Positions 24,362 to 33,030 of a stretch of DNA of 39,332 bases are shown one piece after another. Under the pieces are notes generated by a model, which worked only from the letters and a program-made list of their open reading frames with translations, was not told the origin of the DNA and did not search any database. The DNA is from Myxococcota bacterium (lineage in GTDB: Bacteria; Myxococcota_A; Bradymonadia; UBA7976; UBA1532): contig JAHJCH010000096.1 of assembly GCA_018813065.1 (NCBI GenBank), forward strand, positions 1 to 39,332. The letters run 5' to 3'. Numbering within the stretch: the stretch's first letter is position 1; every line of letters begins with the position of its first letter. The position numbers and the translations under genes were made by a program.

Positions 24362-25153
24362 ATGTCGCCCCAGATCCTCTATGAAGCCCAAGGCGCCCTC
24401 GCCACCCTGACCCTCAATCGGCCCCAGGCGCGCAACGCCCTCAGCGATGAGATGATCGAGGGGCTCATCGAGGGCCTCGACCGCGCCGAGGCCGCCGCTG
24501 AGGTGCGCTGCGTGCTCTTAAAGGCCAACGGCCCCGCCTTCTGCGCGGGCGGCGACCTCAAACAGATGCGTGATCAGGAGGGGATGTTCGCCGGCGACAG
24601 CGCCGCTTTGCGCGGGCGCTATGTCCGAGGGCTCCAGCGCTTGCCGCGCCGCTTCGCGCTCTTTGATAAGCCCGTCCTCGCCGTCATCGAGGGGCCAGCC
24701 ATCGGCGCGGGCTTGGATCTGGCGTGCATGTGCGATATCCGCTTCGCCACGCCCTCGGCCACCTTCGGCTCCACCTTCGTGCGCGTCGGCCTGGTGCCCG
24801 GCGACGGCGGCGCCTACCTCCTCGCCCGCGCCATTGGCTTCCCCCACGCCCTGGAGCTGATGCTGACGGGGCGGGTCATCGAGGTGGAGGAGGCGGCGCG
24901 GCTGGGGCTCGTTCATAAGGTCGATGAGGACGCGGCGGCGGCGGCGCGGGTCCACGCGGGCTTGATCATCAACAACGCCCCGCTGGCGGTGCAGCTGACC
25001 AAGCGCGGGGCCTATCGCAGCTGGGACACCGAGCTGGAGACGGCCCTTGAGTTGGCGGCGACCTTTCAAGGCATCGCCCAGCGCACCGAGGATCACGCCG
25101 AGGCCGTCTCCGCGCTCCTTGAGCGGCGCGATCCAGACTTCTCCGGTCGTTGA
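24362..25153 (+). CDS. Crotonase-fold enzyme (enoyl-CoA hydratase/isomerase family) without hydratase glutamates
   Basis: 263 residues from the ATG at 24362 (GGAG six bases upstream). The crotonase fold is clear: LNRPQARNALS, the oxyanion-hole segment PAFCAGGDLKQM (59-70), the second oxyanion glycine in AIGAGLDLACMCD, and VGLVPGDGG. In hydratases two Glu residues (rat numbering 144 and 164) activate water. Here the first is Asp119 and the second is Phe139 (FGSTF in place of FGQPE). PaaG-type isomerases also lack them and have a similar VGLVP segment, so an isomerase or another crotonase reaction on an acyl-CoA is more likely than classical hydration. Preceded by the giant membrane protein (52 bases) and followed by the vWA protein; no other fatty-acid gene is near. 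Confidence 0.9.
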   Translation: MSPQILYEAQGALATLTLNRPQARNALSDEMIEGLIEGLDRAEAAAEVRCVLLKANGPAFCAGGDLKQMRDQEGMFAGDSAALRGRYVRGLQRLPRRFALFDKPVLAVIEGPAIGAGLDLACMCDIRFATPSATFGSTFVRVGLVPGDGGAYLLARAIGFPHALELMLTGRVIEVEEAARLGLVHKVDEDAAAAARVHAGLIINNAPLAVQLTKRGAYRSWDTELETALELAATFQGIAQRTEDHAEAVSALLERRDPDFSGR

Positions 25154-25245
25154 ATCCAGCCCGATTTCAGCGATTTAGAGTTGCCCCAAGGCCCCAAGAT
25201 CGGGAAACTCCCGCCGAATCCAAGTTTGAATTTCAGGAGGAAGAA

Positions 25246-28200
25246 ATGATGCGTTGGCTGCTCCTGGGCCTCGCGCTGCTTTTACCGCTCTCCGCCAGCG
25301 GTCAAAACTGCGAGTACCCCGCCGCCCTCGTCGTCCTCGATCGCTCCACGAGTATGCAGGGCACGATTAACAATAAGACCAAGTGGGACATCGCCACCGA
25401 CGCGCTGTCGGGCATCCTCGCCCGCTATGAGGACGCCGCGCACTTCGGGCTGATGCTCTACCCCGGCCCCTCCGGCACGGGGGCCAACGGCGTCGAGGAG
25501 ATCGTCGGCGCCTGTGATTTTAATAACGCCTATCACGGGTGCAGCCCCCTCGCCCCACACTGCACCACCGGCGAGGTGGTCGTGGACGTGGGCGCCAACC
25601 GCGTCAACCAGATCCTGGAGGAGCTGGCGTGGCCTGCGGGGCTCAGCCACTCCTATACCCCCACTTGGCAGTCCCTTGAGGCGGCCAATGACTACTATGA
25701 CGGCCTGGGCATCTCTGATCGGCGCCGCTTCGTCGTCTTGATCACCGATGGCTGGCAGTGCTGCGGCCTCTATAGCACCGCCGAGGGCTATCAGTGCGCC
25801 GAGAGCGACGGCGGGCGCATGGTCGATCGCATCCAGCGGCTCAAGGACAATCACATCACCAGCTTTATCATCGGCTTCGGCAGCAGCGTCGATCGCACCC
25901 GCCTTCACCAGATGGCGCTCGTGGCCGGCACCGCCCGCCCAGGCTGCGATCCCAATGGCAATAACTGCTACTACCAGGCGGATGATGAGGCGGGGCTCAA
26001 TGACTTCCTCGATGACATCGTGCGGCAGATCAGCGAGGAGATCTGTGATGGGCTGGACAATGACTGTGATGGCGTCGTCGATGACATCTGGCGTGACTGT
26101 AACAGCGCCTGCGGCGCCGGTGAGCAGCTCTGCTTCGGCGGCCAATGGACGGAGTGCCTCTCAGATGGCACCGCCGAGGTCTGTAATAACTTCGACGATG
26201 ACTGTGACGGCCAGGTGGATGAGGGGTTGACCCGCGCGTGTAACACAAACTGCGGCGCGGGCACTGAGCAATGCCAAGGTGGGCGCTGGATCAACTGCAC
26301 GGCGCCGCCAGAGAACCCGGACATCTGCGATGGCCTCGATAATGACTGTGATGGCAGCGTGGACCCCGGCTGTGACTGCGTGCCGGGCGAGACACGCCCC
26401 TGTGGCAGCAGCCAGGGCATCTGCCGTCAAGGGACGCAGCGCTGCGTGGCCCCTGGGCGCTGGGCCGATGTCTGCGAGGGCGGCACCAGCCCCCGCCCCG
26501 AGACCTGTAATGGGCTCGATGATGACTGTGACGGGCGCGCCGACGGCATCACCCAGGGCTGCGCCACAGCCTGCGGCGACGGCGTGGCCACCTGCACCAA
26601 CGGCGCGTGGCTCAACTGCACCGCGCCGGTGCCCTCCGCCGAGGCCTGCGATGGCGTGGACAATGACTGTGATGGCCTCATCGATGAGGGCCTCAGCCGC
26701 GCCTGCCAGGGCGCCTGCGGCGCGGGCCAAGAGACGTGCGTCGCGGGACGATGGTCCGCCTGCAACGTCCGCCAGCCCGCCGCGGAGATGTGTAATAACT
26801 TCGACGATGACTGTGATAACCAGATCGATGAGAGCCTGGAGCGCGATTGCCAGAGCGTCTGCGGTGAGGGCCGCGAGCGCTGCCTCTCCGGCCAATGGAT
26901 CGGCTGCGACGCGCCGCAGCCCGTGGCCGAGATCTGCGACGGCCTCGACAATGACTGTGATGGCCTCACCGATGAGGATCTGATCCGCGATTGTCAGACG
27001 GAGTGCGGGCTGGGTGAGGCGCGCTGCGAGGGCGGCGATTGGGTCTGCGATGCCCCCGATATCCAGCCGGAGATCTGCAACGGGATGGATGATGACTGCG
27101 ACGGCCAGATCGATGAGGGGTGCAGCTGCGTCAACGGCGAGACGCAGCCCTGCGGCTCCTCGGTGGGTCGCTGTCAGCAAGGCCAGCAGATCTGCGCCAA
27201 CGGCGCCTGGGGTGAGTGCGAGGGCGCCACCGATCCCATCCCCGAGCTGTGCGATGGCTTCGACAATGACTGCGATGGGCAGGTGGATGAGAACCTCATC
27301 AATGACTGTAGCACCCCCTGCGGCGAGGGCGCCTCGGTCTGCCAGGAGGGCGCCTGGACCCCCTGTGACGCGCCGCCGCTCAACGCCGAGATCTGCGACA
27401 ACATCGACAATGACTGCAACGGCGAGACGGATGAGGTCTGCGAGTGCCTCCCCGGCGAGACGCGCGCCTGCGGCGTGACCGTCGGTGAGTGTACCGCCGG
27501 TAGCCAGTCCTGCGACGCCCAAGGCCACTGGACGCTCTGCGAGGGCATGGGCCCCAGCGCCCCCGAGGCCTGCGATGGGCTCGACAATGACTGCGATGGT
27601 CAGGTGGATGAGGATCTCAGCCGACGCTGCGCCACCGCCTGTGGCGAGGGCCAGCAGATCTGCCGCGTCGGCGTCTGGCAGCCCTGCGACGCCCCCGCCC
27701 CCGTCGAGGAGATCTGCGATAACACCCTCGATGATGACTGCGACGGCCAGACCAATGAGGACTGCGAGTGCGTCGCCGGCGACGTGCGCCCCTGCGGCGA
27801 GAGCCTGGGGATCTGTGAGCAGGGCCAGCAGAGCTGCATCGATAACCAGTGGGGGCTGTGTGAGGGCAGCAGCGGCGGCCGCGCCGAGGTCTGCAATGGC
27901 CTCGATGATGACTGCAACGGCGTCTCCGATGAGGGCGAGCTGTGCCCGCCCGATCTGCGCTGCGCCTGCGGCGGCTGCGTCGGCGCCTGCATCGCCGGGG
28001 AGTGCGGCGATGGCGCCAACTGCGTCGATGGCTTCTGCGTTGTGGATCAGTGCCCCGAGGGCATGGTCTGTGAGGGCAGCGCCTGCGTCGAGGGTGAGCA
28101 GCCGGGTGAGGACGACATCCGCTATGACGGGGGGGTCTACCCCGGCTACGATCGCGGCCTCGGCGGCGGCGCTGACGCCGCCGATGGCGGCGTGACCCTC

Positions 28201-28317
28201 TCGGGCAACAACGCCGCCGACGGCTGCGGCTGCCGCGTGGACGGCCAGAGCCGCTCCGGCGTCGCCCTCTTCTTCGCCCTCCTGCTCCTCCCCGCGCTGC
28301 GCCGCCGCCGCCGCTGA
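25246..28317 (+). CDS. vWA / MopE-repeat surface protein with MYXO-CTERM tail
   Basis: 1023 residues, start supported by AGGAGG five bases before ATG 25246. Signal peptide about 1-20. A von Willebrand A domain (about 25-260) has the metal-site motif DRSTS (Asp32, Ser34, Ser36) and the later TPTW and ITDG. Thirteen Cys-rich MopE-type motifs follow, of the form C-D-G-x-D-N-D-C-D-G-x-x-D-E, each in a 45-75-residue unit with further cysteines; in relatives these Asp-rich loops bind metal, usually calcium. The end has an isolated CGC, a hydrophobic helix (VALFFALLLLPAL) and an Arg cluster, the three parts of the MYXO-CTERM sorting signal. A secreted, disulfide-rich, surface-displayed adhesion or metal-binding protein is likely. 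Confidence 0.93.
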   Translation: MMRWLLLGLALLLPLSASGQNCEYPAALVVLDRSTSMQGTINNKTKWDIATDALSGILARYEDAAHFGLMLYPGPSGTGANGVEEIVGACDFNNAYHGCSPLAPHCTTGEVVVDVGANRVNQILEELAWPAGLSHSYTPTWQSLEAANDYYDGLGISDRRRFVVLITDGWQCCGLYSTAEGYQCAESDGGRMVDRIQRLKDNHITSFIIGFGSSVDRTRLHQMALVAGTARPGCDPNGNNCYYQADDEAGLNDFLDDIVRQISEEICDGLDNDCDGVVDDIWRDCNSACGAGEQLCFGGQWTECLSDGTAEVCNNFDDDCDGQVDEGLTRACNTNCGAGTEQCQGGRWINCTAPPENPDICDGLDNDCDGSVDPGCDCVPGETRPCGSSQGICRQGTQRCVAPGRWADVCEGGTSPRPETCNGLDDDCDGRADGITQGCATACGDGVATCTNGAWLNCTAPVPSAEACDGVDNDCDGLIDEGLSRACQGACGAGQETCVAGRWSACNVRQPAAEMCNNFDDDCDNQIDESLERDCQSVCGEGRERCLSGQWIGCDAPQPVAEICDGLDNDCDGLTDEDLIRDCQTECGLGEARCEGGDWVCDAPDIQPEICNGMDDDCDGQIDEGCSCVNGETQPCGSSVGRCQQGQQICANGAWGECEGATDPIPELCDGFDNDCDGQVDENLINDCSTPCGEGASVCQEGAWTPCDAPPLNAEICDNIDNDCNGETDEVCECLPGETRACGVTVGECTAGSQSCDAQGHWTLCEGMGPSAPEACDGLDNDCDGQVDEDLSRRCATACGEGQQICRVGVWQPCDAPAPVEEICDNTLDDDCDGQTNEDCECVAGDVRPCGESLGICEQGQQSCIDNQWGLCEGSSGGRAEVCNGLDDDCNGVSDEGELCPPDLRCACGGCVGACIAGECGDGANCVDGFCVVDQCPEGMVCEGSACVEGEQPGEDDIRYDGGVYPGYDRGLGGGADAADGGVTLSGNNAADGCGCRVDGQSRSGVALFFALLLLPALRRRRR

Positions 28318-28404
28318 GGCGTCGCCACGCCATAAAATCCCCCGCGCCGATTGCATCCGCCACGGGCGTGACTATCTTTGCTGCGACTACGCAAAGGAGC
28401 GCCG

Positions 28405-29259
28405 ATGAGCAAGCCCCACGTCTATGACATCAGCGAGGCCGAGTTTCAAAGCCGGGTGATGGAGCGCAGCCTAGAGGTGCCTGTCCTGGTGGACTTTTGG
28501 GCGCCTTGGTGTGCGCCCTGTAAGCAGCTGGGGCCGGTGCTGGAGAAGCTCGCCGCCGAGTACGCGGGGCGCTTTGAGCTGGTCAAGGTCAACACCGAAG
28601 AGGCTCAACAGTTGGCGACGATGCTGCGCATCCGCAGCATCCCCACGGTCTACCTCTTTATGGACGGCCAGCCCATCGACGGCTTCCAAGGCGTCCAGCC
28701 CGAGGCCAAGATCCGCGCGCTGTTGGAACAGCACATCCCCGAGGGGGAGAAGGGGCCGATGGCCCTGGGCTTGGAGTGCCTCGACGCCGGTGATCAGCAG
28801 GGCGCGGCGGCCTATTTTCAAGACGTGCTGCGCGCTGAGCCCAAGAACGGCGAGGCGCTGATGCACATGGCGCGCATCGCGCTCAACATGGGCGAGCGCG
28901 AGGCGGCCTCACGCTACGCCAGCCTCGTCGAGAGCCATGATCCCCTCTATGGCGCGGCTCAACGCTTTAAGCAGACGCTGTCCTTCGCCGACGACGCCGG
29001 CGATGAGGCGGCGCTGCGCGCGCAGATCGAGGCCAACAGCAAGGACGTGGAGGCTTGGTATCGCCTGGGGGCCACCCTGGCCGTGGGGGGGCGCTTCAAC
29101 GAGGCGGCGGAGGCCTTTATCAAGGTCGTCGCCTTGGATCGAGGCTTCCGCGAGGACGCCGGGCGCGAGGCGGCGCTGTCTCTCTTCGACATGATGGATC
29201 AAGCCGATCCCGCTACGCGCCGCCTGCGGCGTCGGCTGGCGATGTACGTTTTGGGCTGA
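28405..29259 (+). CDS. cnoX: CnoX/YbbN-like thioredoxin-TPR co-chaperone
   Basis: 284 residues from the ATG at 28405 (AAAGGAG five bases upstream). Thioredoxin domain (about 5-112) with active site WCAPC (Cys36, Cys39) and cis-proline IPTVYLF, then a helical TPR region (about 125-280), the architecture of CnoX (YbbN). E. coli CnoX has lost the second active-site cysteine arrangement and holds unfolded proteins during oxidative stress before passing them to GroEL or DnaK; this form keeps both cysteines and so could also reduce disulfides. No signal peptide, so cytoplasmic. The last 19 bases of the gene are repeated, imperfectly, immediately after the stop. Confidence 0.9.
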   Translation: MSKPHVYDISEAEFQSRVMERSLEVPVLVDFWAPWCAPCKQLGPVLEKLAAEYAGRFELVKVNTEEAQQLATMLRIRSIPTVYLFMDGQPIDGFQGVQPEAKIRALLEQHIPEGEKGPMALGLECLDAGDQQGAAAYFQDVLRAEPKNGEALMHMARIALNMGEREAASRYASLVESHDPLYGAAQRFKQTLSFADDAGDEAALRAQIEANSKDVEAWYRLGATLAVGGRFNEAAEAFIKVVALDRGFREDAGREAALSLFDMMDQADPATRRLRRRLAMYVLG

Positions 29260-29278
29260 GATGTATGCCCTGGGCTGA
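29241..29278 (+). repeat. 19-bp imperfect tandem duplication spanning the cnoX stop codon
   Basis: 29241-29259 and 29260-29278 match at 15 of 19 positions. The first copy ends the gene (MYVLG, stop); the second encodes MYALG and a stop, shifted by one base relative to the gene's frame. Unit length and placement match the exact duplication at 33010-33047. Confidence 0.8.
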
Positions 29279-29354
29279 TCCGCGATAAAAATCGCCTTAC
29301 CTATAAAAGTGCAGTCTGGTGAAAACCCGATGTTGGTATGTTAGGCTGCGCTTT

Positions 29355-29723
29355 ATGACCATCTCAAAAGACATGCGCGAGCGCGTCGTTCAGGCGTACT
29401 TTGAGGAAGGCCAGACATATCAGGCGTTGGCCACACGCTTTAATGTCTCCACAGCCTCCGTGTGCCGCTGGGTGAACCTTAAGCTCAAGACTGGGGACGT
29501 GCGACCCAAGCCTCACGGCGGCGGCACCCCTTTTAAGATCGCGGAGGAGGACTATGAGGCCCTGCGTGGCTTCGTCGAGGCCCGCGCCGAGCAGACCTGC
29601 CAAGAGCTGGCAGAGGCGTGGTCCCGGCTCAACGGTGTAGAGATCAGCGCCTCGTCGATGTATCGAGCCATCCGCCGCGCGAAAATCCCCTTCCGTCAGC
29701 GCCCCCGCGCCGATGCGCCTTAA
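29355..29723 (+). CDS. Stand-alone IS630-type helix-turn-helix protein (transposase N-terminal part)
   Basis: 122 residues. It matches the DNA-binding N-terminal part of IS630-family transposases: KDMRERVVQAYFEEGQTYQ, ATRFNVSTASVCRWVN as the recognition helix region, then a GGGTPFK link and a second winged-helix portion (SASSMYRAIRRAKIPF). An intact IS630 transposase continues into a DDE catalytic domain of about 200 residues, or into a second overlapping frame. Here the frame simply ends and the next gene is unrelated, so the catalytic part is missing. No terminal inverted repeats or TA target duplication could be recognised. Either a remnant or a retained DNA-binding protein; the reading frame is clean. 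The ATG at 29355 is preferred over 29319 because the family begins there; no good ribosome site is seen. Confidence 0.75.
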   Translation: MTISKDMRERVVQAYFEEGQTYQALATRFNVSTASVCRWVNLKLKTGDVRPKPHGGGTPFKIAEEDYEALRGFVEARAEQTCQELAEAWSRLNGVEISASSMYRAIRRAKIPFRQRPRADAP

Positions 29724-29785
29724 CCTCAAACGCGCCAGCCTCTATAGTCGCCCCGTCGATGCCCTTGAAGTGGATGGGAGATATG

Positions 29786-30922
29786 ATGAGGCGCACGCCG
29801 GTCTTGTTCTTGTTGCTGGCCCTGGGCTGCCAGCCCACCTCGACGAGCGGCCCGCTCTCCAGCCCCGACGCCGCCTTAGACGGCGGTGACGCGTGCCCTG
29901 AGGGCGCCAAGCGCTGCGGGGGGGCCTGCATCGATGTTCAGACCGATCACGATCACTGTGGGATCTGCGATTACCCCTGCGCCGCCTCGGAGGTCTGTCA
30001 AGGCGGCCACTGCGCCTTGAGCTGCGCCGGGGATGAGCTGGCCTGCGATGGGATCTGCCGCGATCCCAGCCGCGATCGCAACCACTGCGGCGGGTGTGGG
30101 CGCGCCTGCGCCGTCGATGAGGTCTGCGTCAACGGCGCCTGCGGCTTTGGCTGCGCGCATGGGGAGGTGGCCTGTGATGGGGTCTGCTATGACCTCATGA
30201 GCGCCCGCGGGCGCTGCGGCGCCTGCGATAACAGCTGCGCGGCGGGCGAGGTCTGCACGGGCGGCGTCTGTGGCGTGGACTGCCCCATCGAGCTGAGCCT
30301 CTGCGATGATCTCTGCTGGGATCTGCGCTCCAGCCGCGATCACTGCGGCGGCTGCGATAGCCCCTGCCCGCTCGGCGAGGTCTGCTCCCTGGGGGTGTGC
30401 AGCGCGGCGTGCTCCAGCGGGCTGACGGACTGTGATGGCGCCTGCCAAGATCTGGCGCGGGACCGACGCAACTGCGGGGCGTGCGGCGCGCGCTGCGGCG
30501 AGGCCGAGCGCTGCGTGGCGGGGGCCTGTGAGGCGGGCTGCGGGATCGGCGAGGCGCTGTGCGCGGGGGGCTGCTATGACACCAACACCGCCTCAGCCCA
30601 CTGCGGCGGCTGCGATCAGCCCTGCGCGCGCGGGGAGATCTGCTCAGGGGGAGGGTGCGCGGGGGGCTGCCAGGCGCCCCTCACCGAGTGCAGCGGCACT
30701 TGCCGCGCGCTTGACGTCGATCGCAACCACTGCGGGCGCTGTGATCACCCCTGCGGCCCCAATGAGCTGTGCGTCGATGGCGGCTGCCTGCGCCCCTGCC
30801 CCGATGGCGAGACGGACTGTGAGGGCACCTGTCGAGATCTCAGCGCCGATCGCAACCACTGCGGCGCCTGCGATCGGCGCTGCGGCGTCGATGAGGTGTG
30901 CAGCGGCGGGCGCTGTCGTTGA
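29786..30922 (+). CDS. Cys-rich repeat lipoprotein (MXAN_6577-like)
   Basis: 378 residues. Lipoprotein signal RRTPVLFLLLALGC, cysteine at about residue 15. ATG 29786 is chosen over 29783 and 29774 for spacing from GGGAG. After a short linker there are eight repeats of 38-40 residues with the pattern C-x-G-x-C-x-D-x7-HCG-x2-C-x3-C-x3-E-x-C-x4-C, each with seven to eight cysteines. This pattern is that of the MXAN_6577-like Cys-rich proteins of myxobacteria. Such repeats should be cross-linked by disulfides in the periplasm or on the surface; a structural or adhesive role is plausible and no catalytic residue is seen. It lies directly before the PEGA-like protein gene. Confidence 0.85.
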   Translation: MRRTPVLFLLLALGCQPTSTSGPLSSPDAALDGGDACPEGAKRCGGACIDVQTDHDHCGICDYPCAASEVCQGGHCALSCAGDELACDGICRDPSRDRNHCGGCGRACAVDEVCVNGACGFGCAHGEVACDGVCYDLMSARGRCGACDNSCAAGEVCTGGVCGVDCPIELSLCDDLCWDLRSSRDHCGGCDSPCPLGEVCSLGVCSAACSSGLTDCDGACQDLARDRRNCGACGARCGEAERCVAGACEAGCGIGEALCAGGCYDTNTASAHCGGCDQPCARGEICSGGGCAGGCQAPLTECSGTCRALDVDRNHCGRCDHPCGPNELCVDGGCLRPCPDGETDCEGTCRDLSADRNHCGACDRRCGVDEVCSGGRCR

Positions 30923-30993
30923 GGTCATGGCGCGCCGCTGCTACATTCCCGGCGGTGACGCCCCTGCGCAGGTCAATCAACTTGGAGGTCGCG

Positions 30994-32232
30994 ATGCGGG
31001 TCCACGCCGCGTTGTTTTTGCTCTTGAGCCTCGGCGCGCGAGGCGGCGGGGCCTGGGCGGCGGCGCCGTCGGTGGTGGGGATCTATGCCCAAGACGGCGC
31101 GCCGCTGCCAGGGTGGATCGTTGAGGCCTTTGAGGCGGGCGCGCGCGTCGAGGCGGACGCGGCGTTGCCCGATGAGGCGCGGGCCATCGAGGCCGCTGGC
31201 GCGGCGCTCAAGCGCGGCGAGGCGGCCTTCCTCAACGCCGATCTGCGCAAGGCCGATGAGCACCTCCAGCGGGCCACGGATCTCTTCCTCCAAGGCGCCG
31301 CCGCGCTGGATGACAGCGAGGAGGCGACGCGCGCGGTGCTCTTGCTCATCCAGGTGCGCGCCGCGCGCGGACAGGGGCGCGCGGTGGGCGCGCTCTTGGA
31401 GCGGGTGCTCCTCGCCTTGCCCGGCTTTCCAGGCGATCAGCGCCCCCCGCCGGACGTCATCGAGCACATTCACAAGGCGCGTGGGCGGCTGATCTCCCAG
31501 CTCAGCGGGCGCTTGACCCTCTCAGGCCGCGCGGGCGAGGTGCGGCTCAACGGCACGCGCGTGGGCGTCAGCCCGGCGCAGATCGAGGGCTTACCCAAGG
31601 CCGCCGTGCGCGTGATCTGGGAGGGGGAGGGTCGGCGAGAGGCGCGCAACGTCGATCTGCGTCGCCGCGAGCACCTCCACTTCGGCCCCGCGCCAGACCG
31701 CATCCTCGGCGCGCTGCGTGGCGCCTCGGGTCGTGGGGATCGCGCCGCCTTTTGGCGGGCGGCGACGCGGCTCCATGAGGCCACGGGGGCGCGGGAGGGC
31801 TGCTTGGCGCGGGTGGAGGGTGAGGCGGTGTTGGTCTTCCGCCTGGATCTCGTCGAGGGGCGCGCGCTTGACGGGCAGGCGGCGCGCGGACCACGGCGCG
31901 CGGCGGATTGGCGCACCTTGGGGGCGTTTTGCGGGGCCAAGGCCGGCGCGCTGAGCCCCGCGCAGGTGATGGCGCGGCTGCTGCCCCGAGGGGACGGCGC
32001 GGGGGCGACGTGGCCGACATGGCTCACGCTGGGCGCGGGGCTGGGCGCGGCGGGGCTGGGCGTGATGTTCACCTCCTCCGCCGCCGACGCCGCCTCACGC
32101 TATAACCAGACCGGTGACGCCATGGAGAAGAGCGCGGCGACCTCCAAGGCGCTCTACGCCGATCTCTCCTTTGCGCTCTCAGCGGGGCTCATCGGCGCGG
32201 GGGCGTATCTGTTCTGGAGCGAGGCGGACTAG
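30994..32232 (+). CDS. Exported PEGA-like protein with C-terminal membrane helices
   Basis: 412 residues; ATG 30994 is preceded by GGAGG five bases away. Signal peptide about 1-22 (RVHAALFLLLSLGARG). A helical region (about 30-160) with tetratricopeptide-like character (GEAAFLNADLRKADEHLQRATDLF is split by helix breaks) is followed by a PEGA-like beta domain (VRLNGTRVGVSPAQIEGLP, about 180-215). A further domain of unknown kind (about 235-335) and two hydrophobic helices near 350-370 and 390-408 end the protein. PEGA domains are common in surface proteins and Ser/Thr kinase partners of myxobacteria. It follows the Cys-rich lipoprotein by 71 bases, so co-transcription is possible. Confidence 0.75.
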   Translation: MRVHAALFLLLSLGARGGGAWAAAPSVVGIYAQDGAPLPGWIVEAFEAGARVEADAALPDEARAIEAAGAALKRGEAAFLNADLRKADEHLQRATDLFLQGAAALDDSEEATRAVLLLIQVRAARGQGRAVGALLERVLLALPGFPGDQRPPPDVIEHIHKARGRLISQLSGRLTLSGRAGEVRLNGTRVGVSPAQIEGLPKAAVRVIWEGEGRREARNVDLRRREHLHFGPAPDRILGALRGASGRGDRAAFWRAATRLHEATGAREGCLARVEGEAVLVFRLDLVEGRALDGQAARGPRRAADWRTLGAFCGAKAGALSPAQVMARLLPRGDGAGATWPTWLTLGAGLGAAGLGVMFTSSAADAASRYNQTGDAMEKSAATSKALYADLSFALSAGLIGAGAYLFWSEAD

Positions 32233-32279
32233 CGCCACACAGCGCGCCTTGGCTGCGCTCGCTGCCGCCCTCTGTGGCG
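32233..32279 (+). repeat. Long GC-rich hairpin after the PEGA-like gene
   Basis: CGCCACACAG (32233-32242) and CTCTGTGGCG (32270-32279) pair at nine of ten positions immediately after the stop codon; the enclosed 27 bases are themselves GC-rich. No T-run follows, so it may protect the mRNA end or assist factor-dependent termination. From 32280 to the next start at 32503 I see no gene; an A-rich patch with TTGACC (32351) may hold a promoter but lacks a convincing -10. Confidence 0.45.
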
Positions 32280-32502
32280 TTGGGCCGGGGCGCCTTGAGG
32301 TGGCGGGCGCGGCGCCTCTGCGTGATGGCCTCAAGGTCCAACATTGATCGTTGACCGTTAAAAAATGGGTGTGTTACTCCTGCGTGTGTGCTCCTTGAAT
32401 ACACTGGCATCATGGCGTGGCGGGCGCGGCTCTGGCTCACCTCGCTGGCGCCCGAGCCCTGCGGGATCGCGCGGTGCCTGTGATCGGCGGTCGCGGTGAA
32501 CC

Positions 32503-33030
32503 TTGAGCGAGAAACAACCTGAGAGAGAAGCGCCTGAGCGGAGCAGCCTCCCTGAGTCGCGCCCCCGCGCTGAGCAGGCCCTAGAGGCGTCGCCGGGCAA
32601 GAAGGGGCGTCGCCGCTCGCGCACGATCGCCAACCGTCGGCTCAGCAAGGAGGAGCAGGCCACCGCGCGGGAGCTGCGCAGCTTTCAGTATGAGCGGCCC
32701 CGCTCCCGCGATGAGTGCGAGGACGGGCTGCGCCCCTGCCCCTTCGTCTCCTGTAAGCATCACCTCTTCCTGGACGTCAACCCAGAGACGGGCTCCATCA
32801 AGCTCAACTTCCCCGATCTCCAGGTCTGGGAGATGAAGGAGAGCTGCGCCCTGGACGTGGCCCACCGAGGGGGCATCACCCTTGAGGAGGTGGGGGAGAT
32901 CCTCAACCTCACCCGCGAGCGCATCCGCCAAGTCGAGGTCAAGGGCCTCTCCAAGCTGCGCGAGACCGCCGATGAGCGCGGCCTGCGCGACTTCCTCCTC
33001 TTCCTTGAGGACAACCTGGGCGTCGATTGA
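32503..33030 (+). CDS. Sigma-region-4-like DNA-binding protein with Cys/His cluster
   Basis: 175 residues, starting at a TTG (32503) for lack of an in-frame ATG; the ribosome site is weak. A disordered, basic N-terminus (1-60) is followed by a Cys/His-bearing segment (Cys72, Cys79, CPFVSCKHH with Cys84, His86, His87, and Cys115) and then a helix-turn-helix of the sigma-70 region 4 type (about 124-153: [29 protein letters not shown]). There are no region 2 or 3 sequences, so it cannot act as a normal sigma factor. Similar short proteins are known in deltaproteobacteria without assigned function. Cysteine spacing would suit a zinc or iron-sulfur site; that is inference. Its last codons are part of an exact 19-bp duplication. 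Confidence 0.8.
   Translation: MSEKQPEREAPERSSLPESRPRAEQALEASPGKKGRRRSRTIANRRLSKEEQATARELRSFQYERPRSRDECEDGLRPCPFVSCKHHLFLDVNPETGSIKLNFPDLQVWEMKESCALDVAHRGGITLEEVGEILNLTRERIRQVEVKGLSKLRETADERGLRDFLLFLEDNLGVD

Noticed and set aside
26161..28356. Antisense open frame of about 730 codons opposite the vWA/MopE gene
   Set aside because: The repetitive Asp/Cys codons of the sense gene read as Ala/Val/Ile-rich repeats in antisense. The sense strand has signal peptide, vWA domain and sorting tail.
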